DNA of 64,000 bases. It comes from Amorphochlora amoebiformis. Taxonomy: Eukaryota > Cercozoa > Chlorarachniophyceae. Where the stretch lies: contig BAAHQB010000168.1 of NCBI GenBank assembly GCA_054601695.1, positions 124,001 to 188,000 of the forward strand, written 5' to 3'. The position numbers and the translations under genes are program-made. This document shows positions 1 through 54,439 of the stretch, one piece after another (the first letter of the stretch is position 1; every line of letters starts with the position of its first letter). The notes beneath the pieces are model-generated. The model saw nothing but the letters and a program-made list of their open reading frames with translations. It was not told where the DNA came from and did no database searches.

Positions 1-360
1 ACATTAACGCGCTAGAAACAATATCCCAGACATTAACACTCTCCTAACACTTGCTCAACTCGAAACCATTATCCGTCTCTCCTAACATTACCTCTAACCC
101 TAACACTATCTGTCTCTCCTAACAATTGCTCTAAGCCTATCACCACTTGGGATCTCCTAACAATACCTCTAAGCCTCTCTGAATCTCCTAACAATACCTC
201 TAATCCTCACACTATCTGTCTCTCCTAAAAATAACCCTAACCCTGTAGTAATCTCTATTTCTGCTGATATTACCTAAAAGCCTATATATTACCTAAAAGT
301 CTATAAATCCTCACTGCTAACAAAGTCTCTAACCCTAACTCTATCAGGTGACAATTCATA
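1..360. repeat. degenerate CCCTAA-related minisatellite
   Basis: The stretch repeats a loose unit of about 30 bases of the form tctcctaacaatacctctaa, mixed with short CCCTAA steps. It looks like eroded interstitial telomeric repeat. No open frame or splice-bounded exon is visible. From 380 to 690 the sequence is almost pure TA. Confidence 0.6.
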
Positions 361-418
361 AGTTTGTGGCTAGCTTATTATAGAAACATATATAAATAAA
401 TTCATGTTTTTTAAAATG

Positions 419-450
<32 letters not shown>

Positions 451-537
451 GAAATATATATATATATATATATATATATTGTAGGAGAATAACATGCTTA
501 TATACACATATAATACATGGATATATATATATATATG

Positions 538-606
<69 letters not shown>

Positions 607-690
607 GTATGTATATATATATACATATATATACATATGTATGTATATATATATCTAAATATATATACGTATACGTATATTAAAACGTAC

Positions 691-7350
<6,660 letters not shown>

Positions 7351-7367
7351 CTATATAAATACAGAGA

Positions 7368-7436
<69 letters not shown>

Positions 7437-7439
7437 CGC

Positions 7440-7970
7440 ATACATTGGTCACCCACAGTCTCGCTGATCAAGGTTCCTTCTTAATTCTCATTATTATTCA
7501 GCAACCTCTTCTCCTCTCTTTCACATCCTCTCCTCTCTTTCACATCCTCTCATTCCCCTCCCGATGCCGACAACACCACACTCCAAACAAGACAGACAAC
7601 CCATACACAACATGGATCTACAACATCGGTGACCGTCTACACATCATGTAACCAACCTGCTTCGAGTGCGTTTCGTTAAGCTTGCACTGTGACATCTGGA
7701 AGAGAGGAAGAGGAAATTAGCAGGTTAGGCTTTTCGGAGGGAGGGAAGGTGAAAGGATGAGGATGAGCTAGCTAACTTTCCCGGAAGGCGTGTTCGTGAC
7801 TCTGAGGTGTTGGTGATATATTCAACACTCTCAGAGTCTCAGCACGGGGGAGAACAGAGTAAATTTAGGTTAAGATATCCACATATCAAATTCACTAGTA
7901 TTCAGTAATATGTAAGATATCTCCACATATTATGTGTGAGATATATATTAGAAAATAGAAATATAATTTG
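7440..7970. promoter_or_regulatory. unique spacer, possible bidirectional promoter
   Basis: About 500 bases of mixed composition, free of TA microsatellite, lie between a minus-strand gene ending its visible exons at 7350 and a plus-strand gene whose first visible exon is near 7978. Its position and composition suggest a divergent promoter. It contains CT-rich stretches (7500-7560) and a strong inverted repeat at 7798-7838. A weak minus-strand exon candidate lies near 7441-7470. No TATA element can be assigned with confidence. Confidence 0.35.
7798..7838. other. stem-loop with 15-bp imperfect arms
   Basis: Left arm 7798-7812 and right arm 7823-7838 are reverse complements except for one extra base. 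The outer part is GACTCTGAG/CTCAGAGTC, the inner part GTGTTG/CAACAC, and the loop is GTGATATATT. It sits in the intergenic spacer before the EF-hand gene. Confidence 0.75.
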
Positions 7971-7977
7971 TGAAAAG

Positions 7978-13661
<5,684 letters not shown>

Positions 13662-13904
13662 AAATTCAAAATCATCAATCAAAATATCATGACTTCATTT
13701 CAGTCATTTATGAAATAATATATACATATCTAGTACATATATACATATATACATATATATATATACATATATACATATAATTAATATACATAGATATGTA
13801 TTAGTACATATATACACATATATCTAGTATATATGTATCTATATATATATATATATATATATATAAATTATATATATGTATATTATATACACACATACGT
13901 TAAA

Positions 13905-13947
<43 letters not shown>

Positions 13948-14033
13948 AGATATATATATAGTAAATATATACATATATATATACACATACTAGACATACA
14001 TACATACATACATATATATATATATACATATAT

Positions 14034-14076
<43 letters not shown>

Positions 14077-14186
14077 TGATATATATATATACACATACAT
14101 ATATACATACATATACACACATGTATATACATTATGTACACATGTAAGTTAATATCGAGAGTATATATATATATATATACATATAT

Positions 14187-14218
<32 letters not shown>

Positions 14219-14536
14219 TAATATAATTATCTAGATTCTAGAGATTATACACTAGATCTAATAAATATATACTACATATTCCATAGACATATTCTACATA
14301 TTCACTATATATATAAATATATATATATATATTGAGAGATATATATATATTAATATAATAATATATATTCTAGATATTAGCCCTATATTAACATATCTAT
14401 ATTCCAGATTAGATATAGATACATACAGTATTCTCTAGTCATGGTCTAGAGTCTAGAGAGTATGGTATATATTCTCGATATTCTACATATTACAGATATT
14501 ACGTACACGTACGCTTACTGCTAGTATTCCAGGTAG
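13662..14536. other. AT-rich intergenic spacer
   Basis: TA tracts alternate with short palindromic AT-rich words (repeated agatct, tctaga and ctagat types between 14220 and 14480). No splice-bounded coding stretch is visible. The first 60 bases probably hold the 3' UTR of the EF-hand gene. Confidence 0.6.
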
Positions 14537-15311
14537 TGGATTAAGCCATTGGCTGTCAACACCATCGACACGATTAGATTCTTGGTGGACGGTCACCACG
14601 GAAGTATTGGTGGACGACCCGGAATCTGGTCTGTAGGATTTTATCTGGAGATTATTGATTCAAATTCTTCGAAAACTCAAGTTAAGTTTGGTTAAAAATC
14701 ACCTAAAATAGAGTTTCGTTCATTAATGGTGTGTGAAGCTTGGATTATAAGCTTTTTATAGTCCAGAGACTTGGATTATTAGAAGCTTTTTTATAGTCCA
14801 GAGACTGGCAGAGAGTCGATACACTACCAACGGACATGATGATGGATCTGGTATCGCTCGTTGGCCCGACAGACAAATCACTGGGAAATATTCCCTTCGC
14901 CAGGGAGAAGTATCTCCATGTGACAGTTAGTTGGTTCGCGCCCGAAATCACCCTGGATAAGAGATGCGCGTCCAATCCACTTGGCTCCACTTAAACACGG
15001 CTCCCCTTCACCGGGAAACCAAAGAACCGTAATGTACGTCGTCTGACAGGAGGCTTCAGGGGTTACGATGACCACGAGGCGAGCTTTTTACGAGCTTGTC
15101 TGACTCGCACACTAGCATTGCTTTCGACTCTAGTTCACATTCACCGTCTGGAGGGGCATAATCATCCTATTAACACCCAAAACGAAGGCTTTTCACTCAC
15201 AAATCACCATGTTTACATATTTTCAGGGAGCATGACGATCGGAGGAAGGCTTTCATGGGCATGCACGGGTCGCCGAAAGTGCTTCTGCGTTGCGACCGCC
15301 ATGCCGAATGA
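14537..15311 (+). CDS. unrecognised short multi-exon gene
   Basis: Three splice-bounded open stretches in mixed-composition DNA. Exon 14537-14680 (48 codons, starting WIKPLAVNTIDTIRFLVDGH) ends phase 0. Exon 14797 onward (phase 0, SRDWQRVDTLPTDMMMDLVS) is open to TAA at 14992-14994 and contains a possible internal donor at REK. Exon 15227-15311 follows a good acceptor and ends RCDRHAE then TGA; it fits if the internal donor is used. LAVNTIDTIRFL faintly recalls the transketolase N-terminus, but the glycine and histidine motifs that should follow are absent, so no function is claimed. No ATG-bearing first exon is seen. Overlapping open frames on the minus strand exist at 14745-15075, so the strand call is not certain. 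Confidence 0.4.
14739..14806 (+). repeat. tandem duplication of a 3' splice site and exon start
   Basis: 14739-14769 and 14770-14806 are near-identical units of the form cttggattat, agcttttt and atagtccagaga. The second carries the acceptor and first bases of exon 14797. The first is therefore a decoy copy of the acceptor 36 bases upstream. Here the duplication is not embedded in TA repeat. Confidence 0.85.
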
Positions 15312-15721
15312 ACCCTCTAATGCTGATGTGACACGTGTTGAAAGTACCGCCAAAAATTTTAACAAAGAACCCTTCAATTTAGAGTGTTTTAGGTAGATTT
15401 ACCCAATTTTACGTTTTCCAGAGAGAAAAAAAGAAAATATTTAATTTTTCGGTAACTTTCCGGTGCGCCAGTCCCGTCTTCGCTCTTGGGATGGCGAATA
15501 ACATAGGGCCGACGTATTATGTGGTCAGTTTCTGGGTAGGGAGAGGTTAATAACGCTCAGAATGAACAAGAATTGTTCAAATATCATGTTTCTTCTGTTT
15601 TTTTCCGGGAAAAAGTCGTAGGAATTAGGTGTTTTTGGGAATGTTGATGTAAACCGGAAATATATGCATTGGGTTCACACGTGTCTAGCACGTGTGTAAA
15701 GAAGGGAAATTGTATTGTTAG
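15312..15721. promoter_or_regulatory. unique spacer before membrane-protein gene
   Basis: Mixed-composition sequence with no clear exon. At 15677-15695 a perfect palindrome, ACACGTG-TCTAG-CACGTGT, carries two CACGTG cores 26 bases before the ATG at 15722. CACGTG is the classic bHLH/bZIP core. The region is a plausible promoter or 5' UTR; this is inference from position. Confidence 0.4.
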
Positions 15722-21797
<6,076 letters not shown>

Positions 21798-21818
21798 ATT
21801 ATGAGATGTATATATAGC

Positions 21819-21852
<34 letters not shown>

Positions 21853-21949
21853 ATATGTTTACACGTATACGTTAATACAGTATATTATATATGAGTACAC
21901 AAAAACACAAACAAACATATATTTATATATATATATATATATATATATG

Positions 21950-22035
<86 letters not shown>

Positions 22036-22097
22036 CGTATATGTAGCTAAAAACAACACACACACACAACACACACACAAACACATATATATATATA

Positions 22098-22145
<48 letters not shown>

Positions 22146-22180
22146 TATTCCCTTCGTAATCCTCAACCTCCTTTTCCTTC
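21798..22180. other. TA-rich intergenic spacer
   Basis: TA runs with short CA/ACAC blocks (22060-22083). No exon candidates were seen. Confidence 0.7.
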
Positions 22181-22182
22181 GG

Positions 22183-23193
22183 TACCCTAACCCTAACCCT
22201 AACCTTAACCCTAACCCTAACCCTAACCCTAACCGAGTCATTGATCCTAGGACTAAGACATGCTGAATAATCTGATCCTAACCCTAACCCTAATGGTAAC
22301 CCTAACTCAAATCATAAACCTAACCATGACCGTAATCCAACCCTAACCCTAACCCTAACCCTAGGGTTAGGGTTCGGGTTAGGTTTATGATAAGGGTAAC
22401 CATGCATAGTTAGGGTTAAGGTTAGCGTTAACCCTAGCCTAATGGTAAGCTTAATCCTAAGTTAGCCCGAGGCTTAGGGTTAACCCGAACCCTAACCCTA
22501 ACCCTAACGTCAACTCGAAGCAAAACCCTAGCCGAAATGCTAACCCTTAGTAATTTATTAACCCTAACCCTAACCCTAACCATAACCCTAACCCTAACCC
22601 TAACCCTAACCCTAATCATAAACCTAACCATGTCCGTGGTCCTGACGCTAACTCTAACCCTAACCCTAACCCTAACGTCAACTCGAAGCAAAACCCTAAC
22701 CTTAATGCTAACCCTAAGTAATTTGTTAACCCTAAGCCCAACCCTAACCCTAACCCTAACCCTAATCCTAACCTAACCCTAATCATAAAGCTATCGATAA
22801 CCGTAATCCTAACGCTAACCCTAACCCTAACCCTAACATTATTTCGAACCAAAACCCTAACCTTGATCCTAACCCTAGGTGATTTATTAACCATAAAACT
22901 AACCTCCTTACCCTAACCCAAACCCTAACCCTAACCCTAATCCTAGCCCTAAACCTAATCATAAACCTAACCATGACCGTAACCCTAACGCTAACGCTAA
23001 CCCTAACCCTAACCCTAACCCTAACGTCAAAAACCCTAAACTTAATCCTAACCCTAACTGATTTATTTCCCCGAACACTTACCCTAACCCTAACCCTAAC
23101 CCTAACCCTAACCCTAACCCTGACCCTAACCCTAACCCCAACCTTACCCTTTACCCTGACTGTATTATTAGCCCTAACCCTAACCCTAACCCT
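22183..23193. repeat. 1-kb interstitial telomeric block with polarity switch
   Basis: Mostly CCCTAA, with an orientation change at about 22362, where CCCTAACCCTA meets GGGTTAGGG, and a return to CCCTAA by 22430. A unit containing gtcaactcgaagcaaaaccc recurs near 22510 and 22677, with a diverged form near 22845, showing a higher-order duplication. It lies between two plus-strand genes. Confidence 0.9.
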
Positions 23194-23253
23194 ATAATAC
23201 TAAATATATGTATATATATATATATATATATATAATATATGCTATATATAAAT

Positions 23254-23292
<39 letters not shown>

Positions 23293-23445
23293 TGCATATT
23301 CATATATATATTTAAACATATAAACAGATGTATATAAATTTCATGTATGTGTATATAGATATGTATATTTTATTATATATATAGGTACATGTGTATATAG
23401 ATATGTATATTTTACTATATATAGGTACAAAGATAGTGTATGTAT

Positions 23446-23489
<44 letters not shown>

Positions 23490-23664
23490 ACATACACATC
23501 TGCATTTATACGTATACATATATGTGTATTTTTGATACATTTCTATTTATATTTACATATATATATATATATATATAGATATACATATATATAATATATA
23601 TAAAATTTATATATATGTATATATATAAGAAGAGCATATATAGTAATTCTAAGTATACTTTCAG
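23194..23664. other. TA-rich spacer with short tandem repeat
   Basis: TA runs plus a duplicated unit of about 44 bases (gtgtatatagatatgtatat) at 23347-23430. No coding evidence. Confidence 0.6.
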
Positions 23665-33532
<9,868 letters not shown>

Positions 33533-33583
33533 GTGTATATATGTATGCATACCTATATATGTATATATATATATATATATATG

Positions 33584-33655
<72 letters not shown>

Positions 33656-33761
33656 TGTACATATTTACGGGTGTTAGTATCTTTATTCATACGTATGTAT
33701 TTGTATAATAAATATATATATATATATATATATGTTTGTATATATATACATTATATATACG

Positions 33762-33798
<37 letters not shown>

Positions 33799-33899
33799 TG
33801 TTGCGGTATCTTCTTTGGTAGAAATACGGTTTATTGTTTCTATTTTGTAGGAATATATATATATATATATATGCATATACAGACATATATATATATATA

Positions 33900-33943
<44 letters not shown>

Positions 33944-33947
33944 AATT

Positions 33948-33978
<31 letters not shown>

Positions 33979-34039
33979 TGTATATACATTATATATATAT
34001 CTATATATACATATATATATATATATATTGTATATATTA

Positions 34040-34083
<44 letters not shown>

Positions 34084-34084
<1 letters not shown>

Positions 34085-34141
34085 TATGTTGGACTTCGTT
34101 GGCATCTTGACAAGCTAATGGGCCTGTTTTTTATTTGCGGG

Positions 34142-34216
<75 letters not shown>

Positions 34217-34631
34217 TATATATATATACAGACATATATATATGTGTGTATATACTTGTATATAAATGTATATACATATATCTGTATATTATATATATAT
34301 ACTTGTATATAAATGTTATACATGTATATATATGTATATATATATATTTTCGTAGGTGTATAAGTTTTGTGCTTCTAACGTATTCCACCTATGATCTGGT
34401 CCAGTCTAAGGGGAATTTTAGGTAAAATTACGAATTTAGGTAAATTAGGAATTTTAGGTAAAATTACAAATTTAGGTAAAATTATTCGAAATTGAAAAAA
34501 AACGCATGCAAATCATGATTTAGGTGTAAGAATATTTTTTGTTAACAAAAAGAGAGTATATTAGGTCATGTACACAGATAATATAAATTTAATTATTTTA
34601 GATATATATATATATATATATACATATATAT

Positions 34632-34665
<34 letters not shown>

Positions 34666-34719
34666 TCATTGTTATGTTGTATGTATAGTTATGTATTTAT
34701 ATAAAATAATGTGTCATAT

Positions 34720-34773
<54 letters not shown>

Positions 34774-34879
34774 CGAAGTATGAAAATACGTGTATGAATT
34801 CCATGGAGCATGGATGCATACGTGTCGAATTCTTTGTACGTACATATCATAGAAAATATAGCTATAATGTCTTTTTTTC

Positions 34880-34921
<42 letters not shown>

Positions 34922-34971
34922 GTGTGTGTATGTGTGTGTATTTCAACATATATATTTATTATGTATATAAA

Positions 34972-35032
<61 letters not shown>

Positions 35033-35045
35033 CAGCGAATGGGCC

Positions 35046-35087
<42 letters not shown>

Positions 35088-35178
35088 ATATATATATATA
35101 TTATTTTTTTATATATATATATATATATATAACAGCGAATGGGCCCCCCATGAAGCTACTCCATTCGTGGCTCCTTTG

Positions 35179-35228
<50 letters not shown>

Positions 35229-35912
35229 ATATATATATATGTACATAATTATACCTAATATCATAATACGTATATCCACATAGCTATTTGTTTATACTCA
35301 AAAAACCTCCCGCATTTTCTCTCTCTCTCTCTCTCTCTCTCTCATTCTCTCTCTCTCTCTCATTCTCTCTCTCTCATTCTGTCTCTCTCATTCTCTCTCT
35401 CTCTCATTCTCTCTCTCTCTATCTCATTCTCCTCTCTCATTCTCCTCTCTCATTCTCTCTCTCTCTGATTCTCTCTCTCTCTCTCATTCTCTATCTCTCT
35501 CTCATTCTCTCTCTCTCTCTCTCATTCTCTCTCTCTCTCTCATTCTCTCTCTCTCTCTCATTCTCTCTCTCTCTCTCATTCTCTCTCTCCCTCTCTCATT
35601 CTCTCTCTCTCTCTCATTCTCCTCTATCATTCTCTCTCTCTCTCATTCTCTCTCTCTCATTCTCTCTCTCTCTCTCTCATTCTCTCTCTATCTCTCCCTC
35701 TCCCCCTCCCCTTCCCGCTCTCGCTCACTCTCCTTATGCTCACAGCTTATAATCTCCCTTCCATCCTAACCCTAACCCTAACCCTAACCCTAACCCAAAC
35801 CCTAATGCTAACCCTAACCCTGATATCATTTCTTTTATGACCTTAATTCCTTCCTCTCTCTCTCTCTTCTCCTCTCTCACTATTCTCCTCTCTCTCTCTT
35901 CTTTTTTCTGTC

Positions 35913-35952
<40 letters not shown>

Positions 35953-36254
35953 CATCTCTCCCGCTCTCTATCTCTCTCTCTCTCTCTCCTCTCTCTCTTT
36001 CTCTCTCCCTCTCAATCTCTCTTTCTCTCCATCTCTCTCTCCCCCTCTCTCTCTCCCGCTCTCTATCTCTCTCTCTCTCTCTCTCTCTCCTCTCTCTCTT
36101 TCTCTCTCCCGCTCTCAATCTCTCTCTCTCTCCTCTCTCTCTTTCTCTCTCCCTCTCAATCTCTCTCTCCATCTCTCTCCCCATCTCTATCTATCTCTCT
36201 CTCTTTTCTCTCTCTCTTTCTCTCTCCCTCTCAATCTCTCTCTCTTTCTCTCCA

Positions 36255-36286
<32 letters not shown>

Positions 36287-36422
36287 CTCTCTCTATTTCT
36301 CTCCCCCCCTCAATCTCTCTCTCTCCCCTCTCTCTCTTTCTCTCTCCCTCTCAATCTCTCTCTCTCTCTCTCTCCATCTCTCTCTTTCTCGCTGTCAATC
36401 TCTCTCTCCATCTCTCTCTTTT

Positions 36423-36453
<31 letters not shown>

Positions 36454-36832
36454 CCTCTCTATCTCTCTCTCTTTTCTCTCTCTCTTTCTCTCTCCCTCTC
36501 AATCTCTCTCTCTCCGCGCTCTTTCGCACATCTTGGGATTTCTCTTATCTTCTCTCTGTCTCTTTCTTTCTCTGTCTCTTTTTCTCTCTCTTTCTTTCTC
36601 TCTCTCTCTTTTTCTCTCTCTCTCTCTTTCTCTCTCTCTCTTTCTCTCTCTCTCTTTCTCTCTCTCTGTCCTCTCTTTTGTTCTTCTCTCTCTGTGTGTC
36701 GCCCTATTTCTATACTTCTAACCCTGGTAACACAATGGTGACATTCATTCAATATATACATATATATATATATATATGTATATATATATGTATATATATA
36801 TATATTATACATATATATATATATTGTATATG

Positions 36833-36863
<31 letters not shown>

Positions 36864-36961
36864 GTATATATATGGATATAAAACACACATACATATATGC
36901 TCACAGGTGTAAGCTTAATGATGCAATATTGGCACTCATTCAAGTGCAGTCAATGCCGTGA
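34084..36961 (+). CDS. membrane-type protein 3' portion, multi-exon
   Basis: Exons: 34084-34140 ([18 protein letters not shown]), 34356-34421 ([20 protein letters not shown]), 34779-34839 ([20 protein letters not shown]), 35136-35179 ([14 protein letters not shown]) and 36907-36961 ([20 protein letters not shown]). The first two join in phase into one hydrophobic helix ([15 protein letters not shown]), suggesting a transmembrane segment. 34779 to 35136 also join in phase, using the donor at 34840. The 34421/34779 and 35179/36907 joints do not match, so at least two exons are missing. No family is recognised. It may be the end of the gene that begins at 23665, since 33532 and 34084 are phase-compatible. 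Introns hold CT tracts (35310-36690) and a short CCCTAA array. Confidence 0.5.
34421..34565 (+). repeat. tandem copies of a 5' splice site
   Basis: Directly after exon 34356-34421 the junction aattttaggtaaaatta recurs three times (about 34434, 34450 and 34469) with small changes, each keeping the GTAAA donor. This is the downstream counterpart of the acceptor copies seen elsewhere. Confidence 0.75.
35031..35048 (+). repeat. upstream copy of acceptor and start of exon 35136
   Basis: aacagcgaatgggccccata at 35031 repeats the acceptor and first 12 bases of the exon at 35136, then runs into TA. It is about 100 bases upstream of the real site. Confidence 0.85.
35310..36690. repeat. CT-rich tracts flanking a short CCCTAA array
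   Basis: 35310-35735 is (CT)n with regular CATT interruptions, 35766-35824 is CCCTAA repeat, and 35850-36690 is (CT)n with CCCTCTCAATC-type units. All lie within the intron before the terminal exon 36907-36961. The 294-codon Leu/Ser frame is an artefact. A decayed upstream copy of the terminal exon (NTMVTFIQY against [10 protein letters not shown]) is at about 36725-36753. Confidence 0.9.
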
Positions 36962-36969
36962 TCTCTGTT

Positions 36970-37620
36970 GCCCTCAAGGGCTTTCTTCTCTCTAACTCTC
37001 TCTCCTACCCTTAAATGCCTTTCTTCTCTCTAACTCTCGCTCTCCTACCCTTAAATGCTTTTCTTCTCTCTAACTCTCGCTCTCGTGCCCTTAAGGGCTT
37101 TTCTTTTCTCTAACTGTCGCTCTTCTGGTGTTAAGGGCTTTTCTTTTCTCTAACTGTCGCTCTTCTGGTGTTAAGGGCTTTTCTTCTCTCTAACTCTCGC
37201 TCTCCTGCCCTTAAGGGCTTTTCTTCTCTCTAACTCTCGCTCTCCTGCAGTTAAGGGCTTTTCTTCTCTCTCACTCTCGCTCTCCTGCCCTTAAGGGCTT
37301 TTCTTCTCTCTCACTCTCGCTCTCCTGCCATCAAGGGCTTTTCCTCTCTCTCACCCTCGCTCTCCTGCCCTTAAGGGCTTTTCTTCTCTCTAAATCTCTC
37401 TCTACTAGTGTTAATGGCTTTTCTTCTCTCTAAGCGTCGCTAATTTGGTGTTAATTGGCTTTTCATCTCTTTAACTGTCGCCCTTCTGGTGTTAATTGGC
37501 TTCTCATCTCTCTAACTGTCGCTTTACTAGTGTTAATGGCTTTTCTTCTCTCTAACTGTCGCCCTTCTGGTGTTCATTGGCTTTTCATCTCTCTAACTGT
37601 CGCTCTCCTGGTGGCATTTA
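36970..37620. repeat. 40-bp minisatellite, about 16 copies
   Basis: Units of 40 bases, ttaagggcttttcttctctc followed by taactctcgctctcctgccc. Spacing is exact (for example 37091 and 37131). It begins right after the stop codon at 36961. The last units (37440-37620) diverge to a ttaattggcttttcatctct form. Confidence 0.92.
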
Positions 37621-37659
37621 TTTTCTTTCTTTTCCTGAAAGTTATAAAAGGAAAAACAC

Positions 37660-37673
37660 ATTATTCAGGCTTA

Positions 37674-37723
<50 letters not shown>

Positions 37724-37861
37724 ATATATATATATATATTAGTCTTATCTATATATATATATATATATAAATATATATATATATATGTATATATATATTT
37801 TTATTTATATGTATGTATATATATATATATATATATGAATCTATACATATAATATATATAA

Positions 37862-37908
<47 letters not shown>

Positions 37909-39820
37909 CTGTAGTGACTACACATTCCCCAAAAATGTTTTTTAACATCAATAATAAATACATGCACAATAAAAACAAAACACACTCGTTTTAGAGGTCT
38001 GGACAACAATTAATAACCCATAACCTTACTCAAGATTGTGCTGCATGCATATATACTGCCTATAACTAGAATATATAACCTTATACTCCACTCAAGATTG
38101 TGCTGCATATACTAGATATATATATCTACATTGCTATAACCTTACTCAAGATTGTACTGCAGCTTCGCAAGAAAGCAGCATATATAGCATAGGTTTCCCG
38201 CTTTATCGCGCTCTGCAGTGCGATGCTCTCAAACGTTAATTTTTCTATTTTATTAATTAAATCGGAGAGAGGGTTAATAATAAATCGGAAAGAGGGTTTC
38301 ATTCACTTATGTAATAATAACAGTTGGAGTATATATGAATTTACTAAACTGGACTAGCTAGTATGTTGTATATATATATATATATAGTGAACCATAATAA
38401 GGCGAATAATTATTAGAATTAAGCGCGTTACACATCGATGGTTCTAGGGTTTAGCTAATGTAAAAAACTTACATTTTGTAGTTCCGCACTGTCTAGCTGT
38501 AGTAGCAGCTTTATGCGCATCAGGTGCGTAGTGTGTCTGTTAGTTTTAAGGATATCGAAGCATTGATATACGAATAATAAACATTCGCAGCTTTATATCG
38601 TAGAGTTGATATCTGGATATTGTCTTGAGAGATACCTATTGTATGTATATACTCTAGACTGACTAATACGTACTAGTTCTATCATATGACGGAACTGTAC
38701 TAAGTGTTCTCTCGACTTTCTTCAATTAGATTAGGTAAGTTTGGCAACCAAGCTGAATGAACAAGTACGTATATGCGTATGTACGTATATACGTATATGT
38801 AGTGTACGTACGTACGCACTTACAATGATCATATCCAGTACTTTGATACGTATATGCGTATATGTACATATACACGTATATGTAGTGTACGTACGTACGC
38901 ACCTAGATATACAGATGCGTACGAACGCCCTCGATCGGCACGCACACAGCTTAGTAGTCAAGCTATGCGCATGCTAATATACTAGATATACTATGCGTAC
39001 CTGTAATTCAGATATGTTTTCTGTATCTAGTATATCTAGAATAGATATAGCTAGTATCTAGAGTAAGATACTGCATTTGGACGTATCATTTAGATCATAT
39101 GCATGGAGTGCATCCGGCGCGCCACCATACGGATATATATACTACATATAGTACTGGTACTAGTGGATAGTGTCTATAGAGTATATTATGTGCATATATG
39201 TTTATTCATCCAGAATCTATTCTAGATGGTATAAAATGCTACAGACATGAACTAGTAGTAGCACTAGTAGTAGTGACCAGAGTATGACTAGATGAACTAG
39301 ATCGATGAACTCGACTCGATCTCAGTACGTTAACAACATTGATTGATCGATTCCTAGAAATTCAACACGGAAACATTCAAAGCACGCGCCACTCTGAGTC
39401 TTATTTATACTAGTTACTTAAAATATATATATATATATATATATATAAGTAACTGGTATAACAAAGATAATCTCCAGCATCTGAAACAATCTTCGAGTGC
39501 CTTAGCTCTCTGATTCTAGCAATCTTATAGGTCTCCATCCAGAGCCTAGAGAGAGAGATGCTCGCTAGCGGGCATTACAATTGCATTTCCTGGTGTCTGT
39601 CTATATCAATCAATGTGAGGTTATAGAAATTTTATAATTTCTCTTTTTTTTTTTCTCTCTCTCTCTCTTCTTCTCCTGAGACTCCCATAGAGTTTTACAG
39701 GTGTGTTTTTTAGTGAGTTTGTGTGTTTTAGATAACTTAGATACATCGTTATTTTAATTTAAGTCAATAGATTATAATATATAAATAAGATGAAGAGGAG
39801 ATTATACAACACTTTTTTTT
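37660..39820. other. spacer with no recognised gene
   Basis: TA repeat to 37905, then mixed AT-rich unique DNA. It contains three copies of a unit with ccttactcaagattgtgctg (38029, 38077, 38138) and an 81-bp direct duplication rich in TACGTA words (38766-38820 and 38847-38902). It also holds abundant ctag/tcta palindromic words (39000-39330) and a CT/T-rich tract (39638-39670). A possible plus exon ending at the donor atcag|gtgcgta near 38522 has no partner. The kinase gene ends at its right border. Confidence 0.6.
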
Positions 39821-39823
39821 TTT

Positions 39824-53536
<13,713 letters not shown>

Positions 53537-54060
53537 GTCTTCAGAAGATTCTTTCCTCTCAGCTGAAATTTCTTGAATTATGGAGGGAGAGGTTAGGTGG
53601 GAAGGTTTTCTGGCTGCCAGGGGGTGCGGCCTCGACGCAAATGCTCCCTCGCCTTCGGGCTGGATGTCTGTTGTATAAATCCCGACCGAATTTTTAATTT
53701 TAAGGAATAAAATGTCACAAACGTAAATTTATTCTAAGACTATTAATAAATGTTTAATAATATCAATAATATCAGGTTAATCCGAATTAATATTTAAAAT
53801 TAATTTGTTTAGATAATTTTAAAAATATTAATAATTATTATATTAATTTCTAATTAATATAAATTTATATTATATAAATTTATATTGCGAGAAAATCGAA
53901 ATAATTCAAAAGTGTTTTTTAAATCTTTTCGGCCGAAGAGGACATGGGATAGACCAACAGTGGACAGACAGCCCTAGGACGTATATTGGTCTCTGTGGTT
54001 CCGGATGAGGTGTCATGAACAGAACATGTAGACCTGGAAGTATTGCTGTTGTCCTACTTT
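53537..54060. promoter_or_regulatory. kinase upstream region
   Basis: About 160 bases of mixed composition next to the kinase ATG, then a very AT-rich unique stretch (53690-53900), then mixed sequence to 54060. It probably contains the kinase promoter and 5' UTR. No core element can be named with confidence. Confidence 0.35.
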
Positions 54061-54127
54061 GGTATTGTTTGTTTTGCAAATATATACATATATGTGTGTA
54101 TGTATGTATGTATATGTATGTGTATGT

Positions 54128-54295
<168 letters not shown>

Positions 54296-54305
54296 ACACA
54301 TATTA

Positions 54306-54341
<36 letters not shown>

Positions 54342-54439
54342 CACACAACATACATATAAAAATGTACATTAAATGTTGTTTACATCTCGTACAATCAGTG
54401 TATATGTACACCATCCATCTAGATATTTACATCCCTACT

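Noticed and set aside
14537-14680. Transketolase N-terminal exon (AVNTIDTIRFL)
   Set aside because: Similarity stops after about a dozen residues; the expected GHPG and following motifs are absent.
22434-23197. Frames of repeating Val-Arg, Leu-Gly or Leu-Thr
   Set aside because: Translations of CCCTAA/TTAGGG telomeric repeat.
35837-36721. 294-codon plus-strand Leu/Ser frame
   Set aside because: CT microsatellite artefact.
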